In this document: piece by piece, positions 1 through 7,197 of the stretch
Numbering within the stretch: position 1 is the stretch's first letter
How the letters are laid out: each line of letters opens with the position of its first letter
Source: Bacillota bacterium
GTDB taxonomy: Bacteria; Bacillota_E; Sulfobacillia; Sulfobacillales; Sulfobacillaceae
NCBI GenBank assembly: GCA_021802375.1
Contig: JAKAAL010000030.1
Coordinates: 1 to 13,489, forward strand
Direction of reading: 5' to 3'
DNA length: 13,489 nucleotides
Translations under genes and position numbers: made by a program
Notes under the pieces: generated by a model
What the model saw: only the letters and a program-made list of their open reading frames with translations
Database searches by the model: none
What the model was told of the DNA's origin: nothing

Positions 1-256
1 TAAAAATACCTCCAGAAGAAATCTGGATGCCTAGCAAGATGACGCGATTCGACTGGTACTCGCTGACCGGCCACGATACCAAAAGTGCCTTGTCTTTTAC
101 TTGCACCCCGACTTTCTCGCTCGCGTTGCCCCGCACAATCCCGTCGCGGTCAATACGCCAATGTCGCATAGCGCCGGTCCCTGGCATATGGACCGACACG
201 TGAAACGTTTCATCCGCCTTGATGGCGTGTGTCAGTTCGATGTGCGCCGTTTGGCG
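1..256 (-). CDS. Out-of-frame C-terminal continuation of the PIG-L deacetylase, partial at left edge
   Basis: This stretch follows the stop-terminated deacetylase frame and is open without a stop for about 85 codons to the window edge. Its reading begins GRQTAHIELTHAIKADETF and continues with HVSVHMPGTGAMRHW, then alternating hydrophobic and polar segments that look like beta strands (for example VILLGIQISSGG near the edge). It has no good start codon or ribosome site of its own. Immediately upstream of the eight-G run this frame has a TAG, so the frame opens exactly at the run. Removing one G (or adding two) fuses it to the deacetylase. I therefore read it as the displaced C-terminal domain of that protein. 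I do not recognise the domain. A separate gene starting at an internal ATG is possible but less likely. Confidence 0.6.
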
Positions 257-1199
257 CCCCCCCCACTATGGCCCACGCGACCCGCCGTATGGGCGTATCT
301 TTTCGTAACCATTGCGCCAACACGTTACGGGTCGGGTTGGTAACCGAGGCTCGGATGCCGTTGGTGGCCTCACCAGCCATCGTATCGATGGACTCTTCAA
401 ACAGCATCTCAGATCCTCGAGCAAACGCCAACATGAACGGCTTAATTAGCTCAACTTGACTTTGATAGGCCATTAAGGCTCGTTTCTTCTGCAGCACAGT
501 TTCGGGCTCTAGCCGTAATTCTTGCCATCGGTGGGGATGAACCCGCACCAACGGTGCGGGGGCCTTTTGACGCTGACGAGGTCTAAACGCCAATGGAAAG
601 GGCCAAGCGGGCCAGTGTACCAGATAACTGAGGTGACGGACAGGAATCCCCAATTCAGCCCCTGCTAAACGGGCAAATGCCCCCGTGGCCCAATGATCGG
701 GATGCTCATCATAGGCACTCGGCGCCACAATAGTCTCGGGCTTTTGCTTCATAAGGAGATCACGGAGCAATGACCATAACACGCGACCGAGATAGGCCCG
801 CCCGTATCCTGGAGTCTCAATATATGGGGATTCGGTTACCCCTGAGGTCAGACTTTGAAATGGTTCACCGTCCCAATGGTTCATCAGTAAGCGCTCCAGT
901 CCACCGTCAGGGAATCCCAAAAAATGCACATGGTCGGCTGCCACACCCATAATTGCTAGCGCTTGCAGCGCTTCACGCATCCGCCGATATCCTAGATTAA
1001 TGTACTCGGCGGCACTAACCTCAAGTGCCAAATAGTACCGTTCGGCATCTTGCACAAACCCATCGCCATTGGTCATCAGTATCACGTCGACTGGGGCGCC
1101 ACGTTCCACGTAATGACTAATTAGGCCCCCGGCACCCAGCACTTCATCATCTGGATGTGGGGCGACCACCACCAGTCCACCCGTATTACGGTTCAACAC
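210..1199 (-). CDS. PIG-L/LmbE family zinc-dependent deacetylase, probably frameshifted near its C-terminus
   Basis: PIG-L/LmbE enzymes remove acetyl groups from N-acetylglucosamine-type sugars using zinc. The family includes the mycothiol and bacillithiol enzymes MshB and BshB. The family signature HPDDE is at residues 15-19, after a hydrophobic strand (GLVVVAP), and the second zinc motif DEHPDH is at residues 164-169. The proposed start is GTG at 1199, because HPDDE must lie close to the N-terminus. That start overlaps the end of the biotin carrier gene by 14 bp; a clear ribosome site is lacking, so translational coupling is likely, and TTG at 1196 is also possible. The frame as given makes 329 residues, longer than BshB enzymes (roughly 220-240), and the natural protein probably runs further (see the continuation at 1-256). 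The substrate cannot be told. Its place behind acyl-CoA carboxylase genes does not suggest an obvious role. Confidence 0.85.
   Translation of the reverse strand: MLNRNTGGLVVVAPHPDDEVLGAGGLISHYVERGAPVDVILMTNGDGFVQDAERYYLALEVSAAEYINLGYRRMREALQALAIMGVAADHVHFLGFPDGGLERLLMNHWDGEPFQSLTSGVTESPYIETPGYGRAYLGRVLWSLLRDLLMKQKPETIVAPSAYDEHPDHWATGAFARLAGAELGIPVRHLSYLVHWPAWPFPLAFRPRQRQKAPAPLVRVHPHRWQELRLEPETVLQKKRALMAYQSQVELIKPFMLAFARGSEMLFEESIDTMAGEATNGIRASVTNPTRNVLAQWLRKDTPIRRVAWAIVGGAPNGAHRTDTRHQGG
257..264. repeat. Eight-base G homopolymer (C on + strand) at a reading-frame break
   Basis: There are eight consecutive C on the + strand, which are G in the sense of the deacetylase gene. With eight G the deacetylase frame ends 14 codons later at TGA (210-212). 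With seven G it continues to the window edge. With nine G it ends within about nine codons. The tract is a candidate sequencing indel, slippery site or phase-variable switch. Confidence 0.9.
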
Positions 1200-1602
1200 G
1201 GAAGAGAGGGTCTTGGGCACTGACGGTATCGCCCTTTTGCACGTGCAGAGCGGCAATCTTTCCGGCGATCGGCGAAGTAATTTCATTTTCCATCTTCATG
1301 GCTTCCAGAATCACGATGATCTGGCCCTGAACCACACTTTGTCCCACGCCGGCTCGTACGTCGAGGACAGCTCCCGGCAAGGGAGCCTCGACGGTAATTC
1401 CATTGCCTTCTCCACGGGGTTTAGTCGGTGAGCCAGCGGGCTCGGGAATTTGGGGTTTACGAACGATATTTTCCGTCGGTGTCGGTAGTGGCGGTGCCAC
1501 TACCGCAGATGGGATAGCGGTCGATGCCGCGCCATCGAGTTCTTCTGCCTCGACCTCATACATCACCCCGTTAATTGTCAGTCGAAATCTACGTACTGCC
1601 AT
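1186..1602 (-). CDS. Biotin carboxyl carrier protein of an acyl-CoA carboxylase or decarboxylase
   Basis: This carrier would shuttle carboxyl groups on biotin to the carboxyltransferase encoded two genes upstream. The 138-residue protein has an N-terminal beta segment (residues 4-20), a Pro/Ala-rich flexible linker (about residues 25-68), then a biotinyl/lipoyl domain. That domain contains the biotinylation motif EAMKMENE at residues 100-107, with K103 as the expected biotinylated lysine. The layout (short N-terminus, PA linker, C-terminal biotinyl domain) matches carrier subunits of propionyl-CoA carboxylase and methylmalonyl-CoA decarboxylase or transcarboxylase (MmdC/1.3S type) better than the fatty-acid AccB. 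Start ATG 1602 is preceded by GAAGGG about 12 bases away, a loose ribosome site. No biotin carboxylase (AccC) gene is in the window, so whether the complex carboxylates, decarboxylates or transcarboxylates cannot be decided here. Confidence 0.9.
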   Translation of the reverse strand: MAVRRFRLTINGVMYEVEAEELDGAASTAIPSAVVAPPLPTPTENIVRKPQIPEPAGSPTKPRGEGNGITVEAPLPGAVLDVRAGVGQSVVQGQIIVILEAMKMENEITSPIAGKIAALHVQKGDTVSAQDPLFRVEP

Positions 1603-1624
1603 CCATCACGTCGTCCCTTCTTGA

Positions 1625-1638
1625 GGATCTTTCGATCC
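1625..1638 (-). other. Small GNRA-type hairpin between the 57-aa gene and the biotin carrier gene
   Basis: In the transcript sense this reads GGATC GAAA GATCC: a perfect five-base-pair stem closed by a GAAA tetraloop. It lies 3 to 16 bases after the small gene's stop and about 22 bases before the carrier start. It has no T run, so it is not an intrinsic terminator. It could stabilise or process the mRNA, or be chance. Confidence 0.4.
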
Positions 1639-1640
1639 GT

Positions 1641-1814
1641 TTACAGCCACCGCCACAACGTGGTACGTGGCCAACTTTCTCGAATTCTAATACGATAATC
1701 GCCTTCCGATGATTCCCGGCCTTCTTCCATGGTTAATAAGGTAGCCATAATGAGAGCCACCACCTCAGGATCCACAGGCTCGACAGCGGTTCTCGGCGCA
1801 ACTGGCATGGTCAT
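1641..1814 (-). CDS. Small 57-residue protein, candidate small accessory subunit of the carboxylase
   Basis: ATG at 1814 overlaps the carboxyltransferase stop as ATGA (1811-1814), and the frame runs to TAA at 1641-1643. The product starts MTMPVAPRTA, has a predicted helix around residues 14-31 (VDPEVVALIMATLLTMEEG) and ends in a basic, aromatic segment, YRIRIRESWPRTTLWRWL. It has no membrane segment or signal peptide. Its only visible translation signal is coupling through the ATGA overlap; no separate ribosome site is seen. Small subunits occur in related complexes: the epsilon subunit of actinobacterial acyl-CoA carboxylases and the delta/gamma chains of decarboxylases. A short acidic helix followed by a basic tail with Trp recalls those by general shape only. 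The position between carboxyltransferase and biotin carrier supports a role in assembling that complex, which is inference. Confidence 0.7.
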   Translation of the reverse strand: MTMPVAPRTAVEPVDPEVVALIMATLLTMEEGRESSEGDYRIRIRESWPRTTLWRWL

Positions 1815-3358
1815 AGTGGAATGTTGCCGTGCCGCTTGTCCGGCCGGCTCTCCTTTTTGTTAAAGAGCCCCATCAGGGCTCGAGCGACATGCGCTCTAGT
1901 GTCGGCGGGGTCGATGACCGCATCGATGTACCCGTGCCCGGCTGCCACATACGGGCTGGCAAACTGGTCCCGGTACTCTTGCGATTTAGCGCGCCGGGCC
2001 AGGACCGGATCGTCAGCCTCCGCAATTTCTTGCCTAAAAATAATATTGGCGGCGCCTTCAGGCCCCATGACCGCAATCTCTGCCGTAGGCCAAGCCATCG
2101 CGAGATCTGCTCCTAAGCCACGGCTACACATGGCTAGGTAGGCGCCCCCATAGGCCTTGCGAAGAATTACCGTGACCTTCGGCACCGTCGCTTCAGCATA
2201 AGCGTACAAGACCTTCGCGCCATGGCGGATAATTCCCCCGAACTCTTGCGAGGTGCCGGGTAAGTACCCCGGGGTATCGACTAAGGTCAAAAGCGGTATG
2301 TTAAAGGAATCGCTAAACCGCACAAATCGGGCGAGCTTAGTCGACGCGTTAATATCCAGGGTGCCCGCTAGTACGCGCGGCTGATTCGCAACCACCCCAA
2401 CCGACCTCCCGCCAATGCGACCTAAACCCACCACGAGGTTATCCGCGTAACCCGCTTGCAATTCGAAAAAGCTGTCGCGATCAAGCAGGGCCTCAATCGC
2501 CACTTTGACGTCATATGGCTTATTGGGGTCTGCCGGAATCAAGTGACGTAGCAGCGGCTCGTCCCGATCCAACGGATCCTGAATTTCCAGAACCGGAGGT
2601 TCCTCTCGATTATTATTAGGTACGTACGTCAAAAATCGACGCACCCACTCCAAGGCTTCGTGGTCATCCCGGGCAGCTAGGTGCGCCACCCCAGACTTCC
2701 GCACTTGGGCTTCGGCACCCCCAAGTTCCTCAGATGTCACCGTTTCTCCAGTCACGGTTTGGATGACTTGGGGCCCGGTAATAAACATCTGGCCCGTATT
2801 ACGGACCATGATAATTAAGTCGGTTAGCGCCGGAGAATACACCGCGCCCCCCGCCGTAGGCCCCATGATGACCGTGACTTGCGGGATAACGCCAGAAGCC
2901 CAGGTGTTGCGCTTAAAGATCTCCCCGTATCCGTTTAATGCGTCTGCCCCTTCCTGAATTCGGGCACCACCGGAATCATTAAGCCCGATTATCGGGGCCC
3001 CTGCTTTCAGAGCTAAGTCCTGCACCCGCTGTATCTTGGCAGCATGCATCTCACCTAGCGATCCTCCAAGGACGGTAAAGTCCTGGGAAAACACATACAC
3101 TAACCGATCGTGGACGCGACCAAAACCGGTGACTACCCCATCAGCCGGTGCCACTGCTTTGTCCATCCCAAACAATGATGCCCGATGAGTTACATGGGCC
3201 CCGATCTCTTCAAAGGTGCCCTGATCCAGGAGCACCTCAATGCGCTCACGGGCGGTCAGCTTCCCGGATTGATGTTGGCGCAACACCCGTTTGGGGCCAC
3301 CCATCGCGAGAACCTCTGCTTGCCGCTTCTTTAGCTCATCCAATGGTGCGTTACTCAC
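1811..3358 (-). CDS. mmdA: Acyl-CoA carboxyltransferase (methylmalonyl-CoA decarboxylase alpha / propionyl-CoA carboxylase beta)
   Basis: This subunit transfers a carboxyl group between biotin on the carrier protein and an acyl-CoA, here most likely propionyl-CoA/methylmalonyl-CoA. At 515 residues it has the full family length, with two crotonase-fold halves. The N-terminal half contains NDSGGARIQEG (residues 127-137, oxyanion loop) and MGPTAGGAVYSPA. The C-terminal half contains LVDTPGYLPGTSQE (359-372) and RKAYGGAYLAMCS (400-412). The AYLAMCS form is typical of MmdA-like proteins, whereas actinobacterial PccB has an Asp at the position of L408; this is from memory of the families. Start GTG 3358 lies inside the end of the epimerase gene, with GGGGAG seven bases upstream, and overlaps it by 8 bp. 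The next gene starts within its stop codon. The context (mutase, epimerase, biotin carrier) supports methylmalonyl-CoA use rather than acetyl-CoA. Confidence 0.93.
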   Translation of the reverse strand: MSNAPLDELKKRQAEVLAMGGPKRVLRQHQSGKLTARERIEVLLDQGTFEEIGAHVTHRASLFGMDKAVAPADGVVTGFGRVHDRLVYVFSQDFTVLGGSLGEMHAAKIQRVQDLALKAGAPIIGLNDSGGARIQEGADALNGYGEIFKRNTWASGVIPQVTVIMGPTAGGAVYSPALTDLIIMVRNTGQMFITGPQVIQTVTGETVTSEELGGAEAQVRKSGVAHLAARDDHEALEWVRRFLTYVPNNNREEPPVLEIQDPLDRDEPLLRHLIPADPNKPYDVKVAIEALLDRDSFFELQAGYADNLVVGLGRIGGRSVGVVANQPRVLAGTLDINASTKLARFVRFSDSFNIPLLTLVDTPGYLPGTSQEFGGIIRHGAKVLYAYAEATVPKVTVILRKAYGGAYLAMCSRGLGADLAMAWPTAEIAVMGPEGAANIIFRQEIAEADDPVLARRAKSQEYRDQFASPYVAAGHGYIDAVIDPADTRAHVARALMGLFNKKESRPDKRHGNIPL

Positions 3359-3758
3359 GGCCTGGCTCCCCCGGTTGAACTAACTCTAATAACACGCCGC
3401 CGGTTGCGTCGGGGTGCACGAAGCCAACCAGGGATCCATTGGCCCCAGGCCGTGGCTCGGCATCGATGAGCCGTAGGCCACGGGCCCTAATGTCTTCCAT
3501 GGCCTTACGAATGTCCGCGACCTCGACCGCGATGTGATGTAAGCCCGGTCCACGCCGCTCAATGAAGCGTGCCACGGGAGAGGTTTCGTTAGTGGGTTCC
3601 AATAACTCGAACCGGCCCCCTTCAAAGGGCAGAAACGCCACGTTTACTCCATCCGAGTCCACTGTTTGGCGGTGGGAGACCGTAATACCGAGCGCCTGGT
3701 ACACTCCGATCGCCTCATCCAAACTACGTACCGCGACGCCTAAATGGTCAAGTTTCAT
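3351..3758 (-). CDS. mce: Methylmalonyl-CoA epimerase
   Basis: The enzyme interconverts (R)- and (S)-methylmalonyl-CoA, linking the carboxyltransferase product with the mutase substrate. The 135-residue protein is a vicinal-oxygen-chelate (glyoxalase-fold) protein with two repeats: MKLDHLGVAVRSLDEAI and GPGLHHIAVEVADI. Likely metal ligands are the first-repeat His of DHLGVAV, a residue in FELLEP, the His of LHHIAVEV and the Glu of LLELVQP near the C-terminus. The start chosen is ATG 3758, because AGGAGA sits eight bases upstream and the protein then begins with the family's usual MKLDHLGVAV. An in-frame GTG at 3782 would add eight residues and overlap the mutase stop. The gap to the mutase gene is 20 bp, and the carboxyltransferase overlaps its end. 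The family length is normal. Confidence 0.93.
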   Translation of the reverse strand: MKLDHLGVAVRSLDEAIGVYQALGITVSHRQTVDSDGVNVAFLPFEGGRFELLEPTNETSPVARFIERRGPGLHHIAVEVADIRKAMEDIRARGLRLIDAEPRPGANGSLVGFVHPDATGGVLLELVQPGEPGRE

Positions 3759-3778
3759 CAGTGTCTCTCCTGCCTTTC

Positions 3779-5452
3779 TCACAGAACGGATGGTGGGCGA
3801 TACCGACCAAAGTGGTTTTTTAGTACGCCCACCATTTCGCCCAGCGTTGCATACGTCTTGACCGCATCCATGAGAGGGTCCAACAGGTTTCGATTGTCGA
3901 CCACGGCCCGGTCCAAACTCGCCAGTGCTGCCGCAACCTTTTTGGCATCGCGCCGCGCCCGGACGTCGGCCACCTTAGCAATTTGGCGCGATTCTAGCGT
4001 TTCATCGACCCGGAGAATCTCCCGATTGGGTGCCTCTTCTCCTCCAAATCGGTTCATCCCCACAATCACCTGTTCCCCTGACTCGACTTTTTGCTGAAAA
4101 CGCCAAGCTGCGTCCTGGATCTCTCGTTGAATGTAACCTTGTTCAATGGCCTCCACTGCTCCCCCGAGCCCCGCAATGTGGTCTAAATAGGTCCTGGCCT
4201 CCGCTTCCAGTCGGTCCGTCAGCGCCTCGACAAAAAACGATCCTCCTAAGGGGTCAGCGGTCGTCGTGACCCCCGCCTCATACGCCAAAATTTGTTGCGT
4301 ACGGAGCGCTACGCGGGCAGACGCTTCGGTCGGAAGGGCCAGTGCCTCATCCTTGGAGTTAGTATGTAAGGATTGAGTTCCCCCTAACACCGCAGATAAA
4401 GCCTGCAGGGTAACGCGTGCCACATTGTTATCAGGTTGTTGCGCGGTTAGGGTCGACCCGGCGGTTTGGCTATGAAATCGCAACTGCCAGGATCGCGGAT
4501 CCCGGGCACCAAATTTATTGCGCATAATATCCGCCCACAACCGGCGAGCCGCACGAAACTTTGCGATTTCCTCAAAAAAATCCATGTGCGCGTTAAAAAA
4601 GAAAGACAGCCGCGGTCCAAACACATCGACGTCCAGCCCTGCCGCTCGCGCTGCCTCGACATAGGCGATGCCGTTGGCAAGGGTAAATGCAATCTCCTGG
4701 GCCGCTGTGGACCCCGCCTCACGAATATGGTAACCCGAAATACTTATCGTATTCCAGCTCGGGAGATGCTTCGCACACCATGCAAAGGTGTCGGTGATGA
4801 GCCGCATCGACGGCTTCGGCGGGAAAATATAGGTGCCCCGCGCCGAATACTCCTTAAGGATGTCGTTTTGAATGGTTCCACTAAGAACTTTCAGGTCGAC
4901 TCCTTGTTTTTCGGCGACTGCAGCCACCATCAGCAGAAGCACGGCGGCCGGCGCGTTGATGGTCATCGATACGGACACCCGGTCCAAGGGAATCCCGGCA
5001 AAGAGAATTTCCATATCCGCCAAGCTGTCAATGGCGACTCCCACCTTACCCACCTCACCCCGGGCCGGTTCTTGGTCCGAGTCGTAGCCCATCTGAGTTG
5101 GCAAGTCAAACGCAATCGATAAACCGGTTTGCCCTTGTTCTAAGAGGTATCGGTAGCGGCGATTGGATTCTTCGGCCGTCCCAAATCCCGCATATTGGCG
5201 CATCGTCCAATAACGCCCGCGATACATGGTGGGGTAGATGCCACGCGTGTAGGGGTACGTACCCGGAAATCCCAGCTTTTCGAGATATTCGCTAGTATCC
5301 CAGTCGATCGGCGTGTAAAGCGCCTCAACTGGGATTTCCGAGACCGTCTCAAATTTCGCGAGAGATGATTGGCCCCGTTTCGCAAACGGCTGCAAAACGG
5401 TTTGTTGCCATTCCTGATAGGCCGCCAGTAGCTCTCGGTCCAGGTCTCCCAC
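3779..5452 (-). CDS. Methylmalonyl-CoA mutase, catalytic (substrate-binding) subunit without B12 domain
   Basis: This B12-dependent radical enzyme subunit interconverts methylmalonyl-CoA and succinyl-CoA. Its 557 residues cover the TIM-barrel catalytic domain only. Recognisable parts are [20 protein letters not shown] (residues 66-85), [13 protein letters not shown] (85-97), [11 protein letters not shown] (192-202), [15 protein letters not shown] (239-253) and [19 protein letters not shown]. Tyr87 and Arg205 fit the residues that distinguish methylmalonyl-CoA mutase from isobutyryl-CoA mutase, which has Phe and Gln there; H242 matches the catalytic His. The C-terminal cobalamin domain with its DxHxxG motif is missing. 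In many archaea and Bacillota it is a separate protein, but it is not found in this window. Start GTG 5452 has AGGAGG eight bases upstream. The gap to the dehydrogenase gene is 29 bp and that to the epimerase is 20 bp, so they are probably cotranscribed. Confidence 0.93.
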   Translation of the reverse strand: MGDLDRELLAAYQEWQQTVLQPFAKRGQSSLAKFETVSEIPVEALYTPIDWDTSEYLEKLGFPGTYPYTRGIYPTMYRGRYWTMRQYAGFGTAEESNRRYRYLLEQGQTGLSIAFDLPTQMGYDSDQEPARGEVGKVGVAIDSLADMEILFAGIPLDRVSVSMTINAPAAVLLLMVAAVAEKQGVDLKVLSGTIQNDILKEYSARGTYIFPPKPSMRLITDTFAWCAKHLPSWNTISISGYHIREAGSTAAQEIAFTLANGIAYVEAARAAGLDVDVFGPRLSFFFNAHMDFFEEIAKFRAARRLWADIMRNKFGARDPRSWQLRFHSQTAGSTLTAQQPDNNVARVTLQALSAVLGGTQSLHTNSKDEALALPTEASARVALRTQQILAYEAGVTTTADPLGGSFFVEALTDRLEAEARTYLDHIAGLGGAVEAIEQGYIQREIQDAAWRFQQKVESGEQVIVGMNRFGGEEAPNREILRVDETLESRQIAKVADVRARRDAKKVAAALASLDRAVVDNRNLLDPLMDAVKTYATLGEMVGVLKNHFGRYRPPSVL

Positions 5453-5481
5453 CCTAAAACCCTCCTAACCTCACTCCCGAA

Positions 5482-6735
5482 TTACCGCAACCATCCCCGA
5501 ATCCGCATCGCTTGTGCGATCCGATCCGTGGCGACCAGGTAAGCGGACTTGCGTAAGGTCACTCCAAAGCGTTCATGCATGGTATGCATCTCGGCCATGG
5601 CCCGCGACATGTAGGATTCGAGGCGCTGGTTAATCTCTTCCTCGCTCCAGTAAAAACGCGTCTGGTTTTGCACCCATTCAAAATACGAAACGGTTACGCC
5701 TCCAGAGTTTCCTAAAACGTCGGGCACCACCATCACGCCCTTATCGAACAAAATTCGATCCGCCTCGGGAGTGGTGGGTCCGTTCGCGCCTTCACCGACA
5801 ATACGCGCTTGGATGTTGTGCGCGTTATCTGCCGTAATCTGATTTTCCAAGGCGGCAGGAAATAAAATATCCACCGGCAGCTCCAACAACTCTTTGTTGT
5901 TGATAGGTTCTGCATGTGGATAGCCCTGCAAGTTCCGATTCACCCGTTTATATTCCAATAAGTCCGGAATATTGATTCCAGCCGGGTTATAAAGACCCCC
6001 ATCTTTGTCAGAAATCGCTACCACCGTGGCCCCTAGTTGGTGCGAAATTTCTGCGGCCACTGACCCCACGTTACCAAAGCCTTGCACCGCAATCCGGCTC
6101 TTACTAAAATCAATGCCGAGTTCCGTGGCGAGTTGCCGAGTGGCAAATACCAAGCCACGCCCAGTAGCCGCCACCCGACCTGCTGACCCTCCAATCACCA
6201 AAGGTTTCCCGGTGATGAGCCCAAACGTGTTTTCTCCTCGAATTCGTGAGTACTCGTCGACCATCCACGCCATGATTTGAGGATTCGTGGATACGTCGGG
6301 AGCCGGGATATCTTTGTCTGGCCCAATCACTAGGCTCACGGCACGGATATACTCGCGGCTTAAGCGTTCGATTTCGCCTTCCGACAGTTGGTCGACATCG
6401 CACGCGATGCCTCCTTTGCCCCCGCCGTAAGGTAAATTTAGGAGTGCACACTTTACACTCATCCACATGGCTAAAGCCTTGACCTCGTCCATATTCACAT
6501 CGGAATGAAACCTGAGTCCGCCCTTGGTCGGGCCGAGTGCATCATTGTGCTGCACCCGATAACCGGTGAACACCTGCACCGATCCGTCGTCTCTTACAAA
6601 CGGAACCGCCACCTCGAAGGATCGTAATGGCTGCTTCAAAATTTCATAAGCGGCCGGCTCGACACCTAACGTATCAACCGCCTCTTTAAACGCTTGTTGT
6701 GCCCGCAAATACGGGTTAAGTGACGTATCCGCCAC
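5482..6735 (-). CDS. Glutamate dehydrogenase (Glu/Leu/Phe/Val dehydrogenase family)
   Basis: It interconverts glutamate and 2-oxoglutarate plus ammonia. With the chosen start it has 417 residues, normal for the hexameric bacterial enzyme. Motifs include GPTKGGLRFH (Lys near 71), the catalytic region LPYGGGKGGI (Lys near 107), APDV (Asp near 147) and the Rossmann motif GFGNVG (about 219-224). SDKDG follows at the end of the second strand; an acidic residue there suggests NAD(H) use. The start is set at GTG 6735, with AGGGGGG upstream and a 5' leader of about 34 bases. A TTG at 6762 would start only a few bases after the predicted transcription start. It is the first gene of the left cluster and probably drives it. 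RocG/GudB is the nearest familiar type; a leucine or phenylalanine dehydrogenase is less likely at this length. Confidence 0.93.
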   Translation of the reverse strand: MADTSLNPYLRAQQAFKEAVDTLGVEPAAYEILKQPLRSFEVAVPFVRDDGSVQVFTGYRVQHNDALGPTKGGLRFHSDVNMDEVKALAMWMSVKCALLNLPYGGGKGGIACDVDQLSEGEIERLSREYIRAVSLVIGPDKDIPAPDVSTNPQIMAWMVDEYSRIRGENTFGLITGKPLVIGGSAGRVAATGRGLVFATRQLATELGIDFSKSRIAVQGFGNVGSVAAEISHQLGATVVAISDKDGGLYNPAGINIPDLLEYKRVNRNLQGYPHAEPINNKELLELPVDILFPAALENQITADNAHNIQARIVGEGANGPTTPEADRILFDKGVMVVPDVLGNSGGVTVSYFEWVQNQTRFYWSEEEINQRLESYMSRAMAEMHTMHERFGVTLRKSAYLVATDRIAQAMRIRGWLR

Positions 6736-6775
6736 TGTATGCGCCCCCCTAGAGTTGTCCAAGATATCCGTCGGT

Positions 6776-6784
6776 ATTATAGCA
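6776..6784 (-). promoter_or_regulatory. Extended -10 promoter for the dehydrogenase / methylmalonyl-CoA cluster
   Basis: The minus strand reads TGCTATAAT: a perfect TATAAT (6776-6781) preceded by the extended TGn element. No good TTGACA lies 16-18 bases upstream, which is tolerable for an extended -10 promoter. Transcription would begin near 6769, about 34 bases before the GTG start at 6735. Just upstream, toward yajC, a GC-rich imperfect dyad with GGGG and CCCC arms lies near 6797-6815. It has no T run and may be a weak end signal for the yajC transcript. Confidence 0.65.
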
Positions 6785-6827
6785 CAAACCTAGAGAAACC
6801 CTGGGGCATCCCCCCGGATCTCGGCCG

Positions 6828-7109
6828 TTATTTGATACTGGGCGCGTTAGGAACCTTGCCCCCGACGGCCGATCGTAATATGGGCACTTCAACGTTTTCG
6901 GCTAGCCGTAAAACCAAGCGGTCTGGGGTTTGAGAGACCACGGTGCCAATGAGACCCCCTACGGTATAGACCTCTTCCCCTAGTTGGACGTCTGACTGCA
7001 GTTGTTTTCGCCGTTTTTGTTGCCGAGATTGCTGCATAAACATCCAAATAGTCATCCCAATGATGACAATAAAAAACACCCAATAAATACTGCTACCCCT
7101 CGTGGTCAT
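6828..7109 (-). CDS. yajC: Preprotein translocase accessory subunit YajC
   Basis: YajC is a small single-span membrane protein that associates with SecDF of the Sec translocon. The 93-residue product has one hydrophobic segment (about residues 8-26, IYWVFFIVIIGMTIWMFM) followed by the basic stretch QQSRQQKRRKQLQ. A conserved globular tail follows, with LGEEVYTVGGLIGTVV and a VEVPILRSAV-like element. Length and architecture are typical. Start ATG 7109 has AGAGGAG only three bases upstream, a rather close ribosome site. The next gene is the dehydrogenase with its own promoter, so secD/secF do not follow directly as they do in many genomes. The upstream neighbour is the rsgI-like gene, 88 bp away. 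Confidence 0.9.
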   Translation of the reverse strand: MTTRGSSIYWVFFIVIIGMTIWMFMQQSRQQKRRKQLQSDVQLGEEVYTVGGLIGTVVSQTPDRLVLRLAENVEVPILRSAVGGKVPNAPSIK

Positions 7110-7143
7110 CCACTCCTCTTCGTATCCGGTTGTCCTCTTCCTG

Positions 7144-7159
7144 ACCGGTCATGACTAGT
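7144..7159. promoter_or_regulatory. Imperfect 16-bp dyad in the rsgI-yajC gap
   Basis: The + strand reads ACCGGTCATGACTAGT. The central GTCATGAC is a perfect 8-bp palindrome and the outer AC/GT also pair, with two mismatched positions on each side. It overlaps a second perfect palindrome, TGACCGGTCA (7142-7151). It could be an operator-like site upstream of yajC, or chance. No clear promoter elements were found around it. Confidence 0.25.
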
Positions 7160-7197
7160 TCGGGATCCTCGGAAGAAATTCCTGCTTGGCGAATGCT

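Noticed and set aside
101..343. + strand frame of 80 codons at the left edge
   Set aside because: It is antisense to the frame-shifted deacetylase end, which has better coding character, and it has no ribosome site.
4466..5122. Long open frame of 218 codons on the + strand
   Set aside because: It lies entirely antisense to the well-conserved mutase gene, has no recognisable protein features and is best explained as a shadow of its codon pattern.
6733..6762. TTG 6762 as start of the dehydrogenase
   Set aside because: It would leave a leader of only a few bases after the predicted transcription start; GTG 6735 has an AGGGGGG site at suitable distance.
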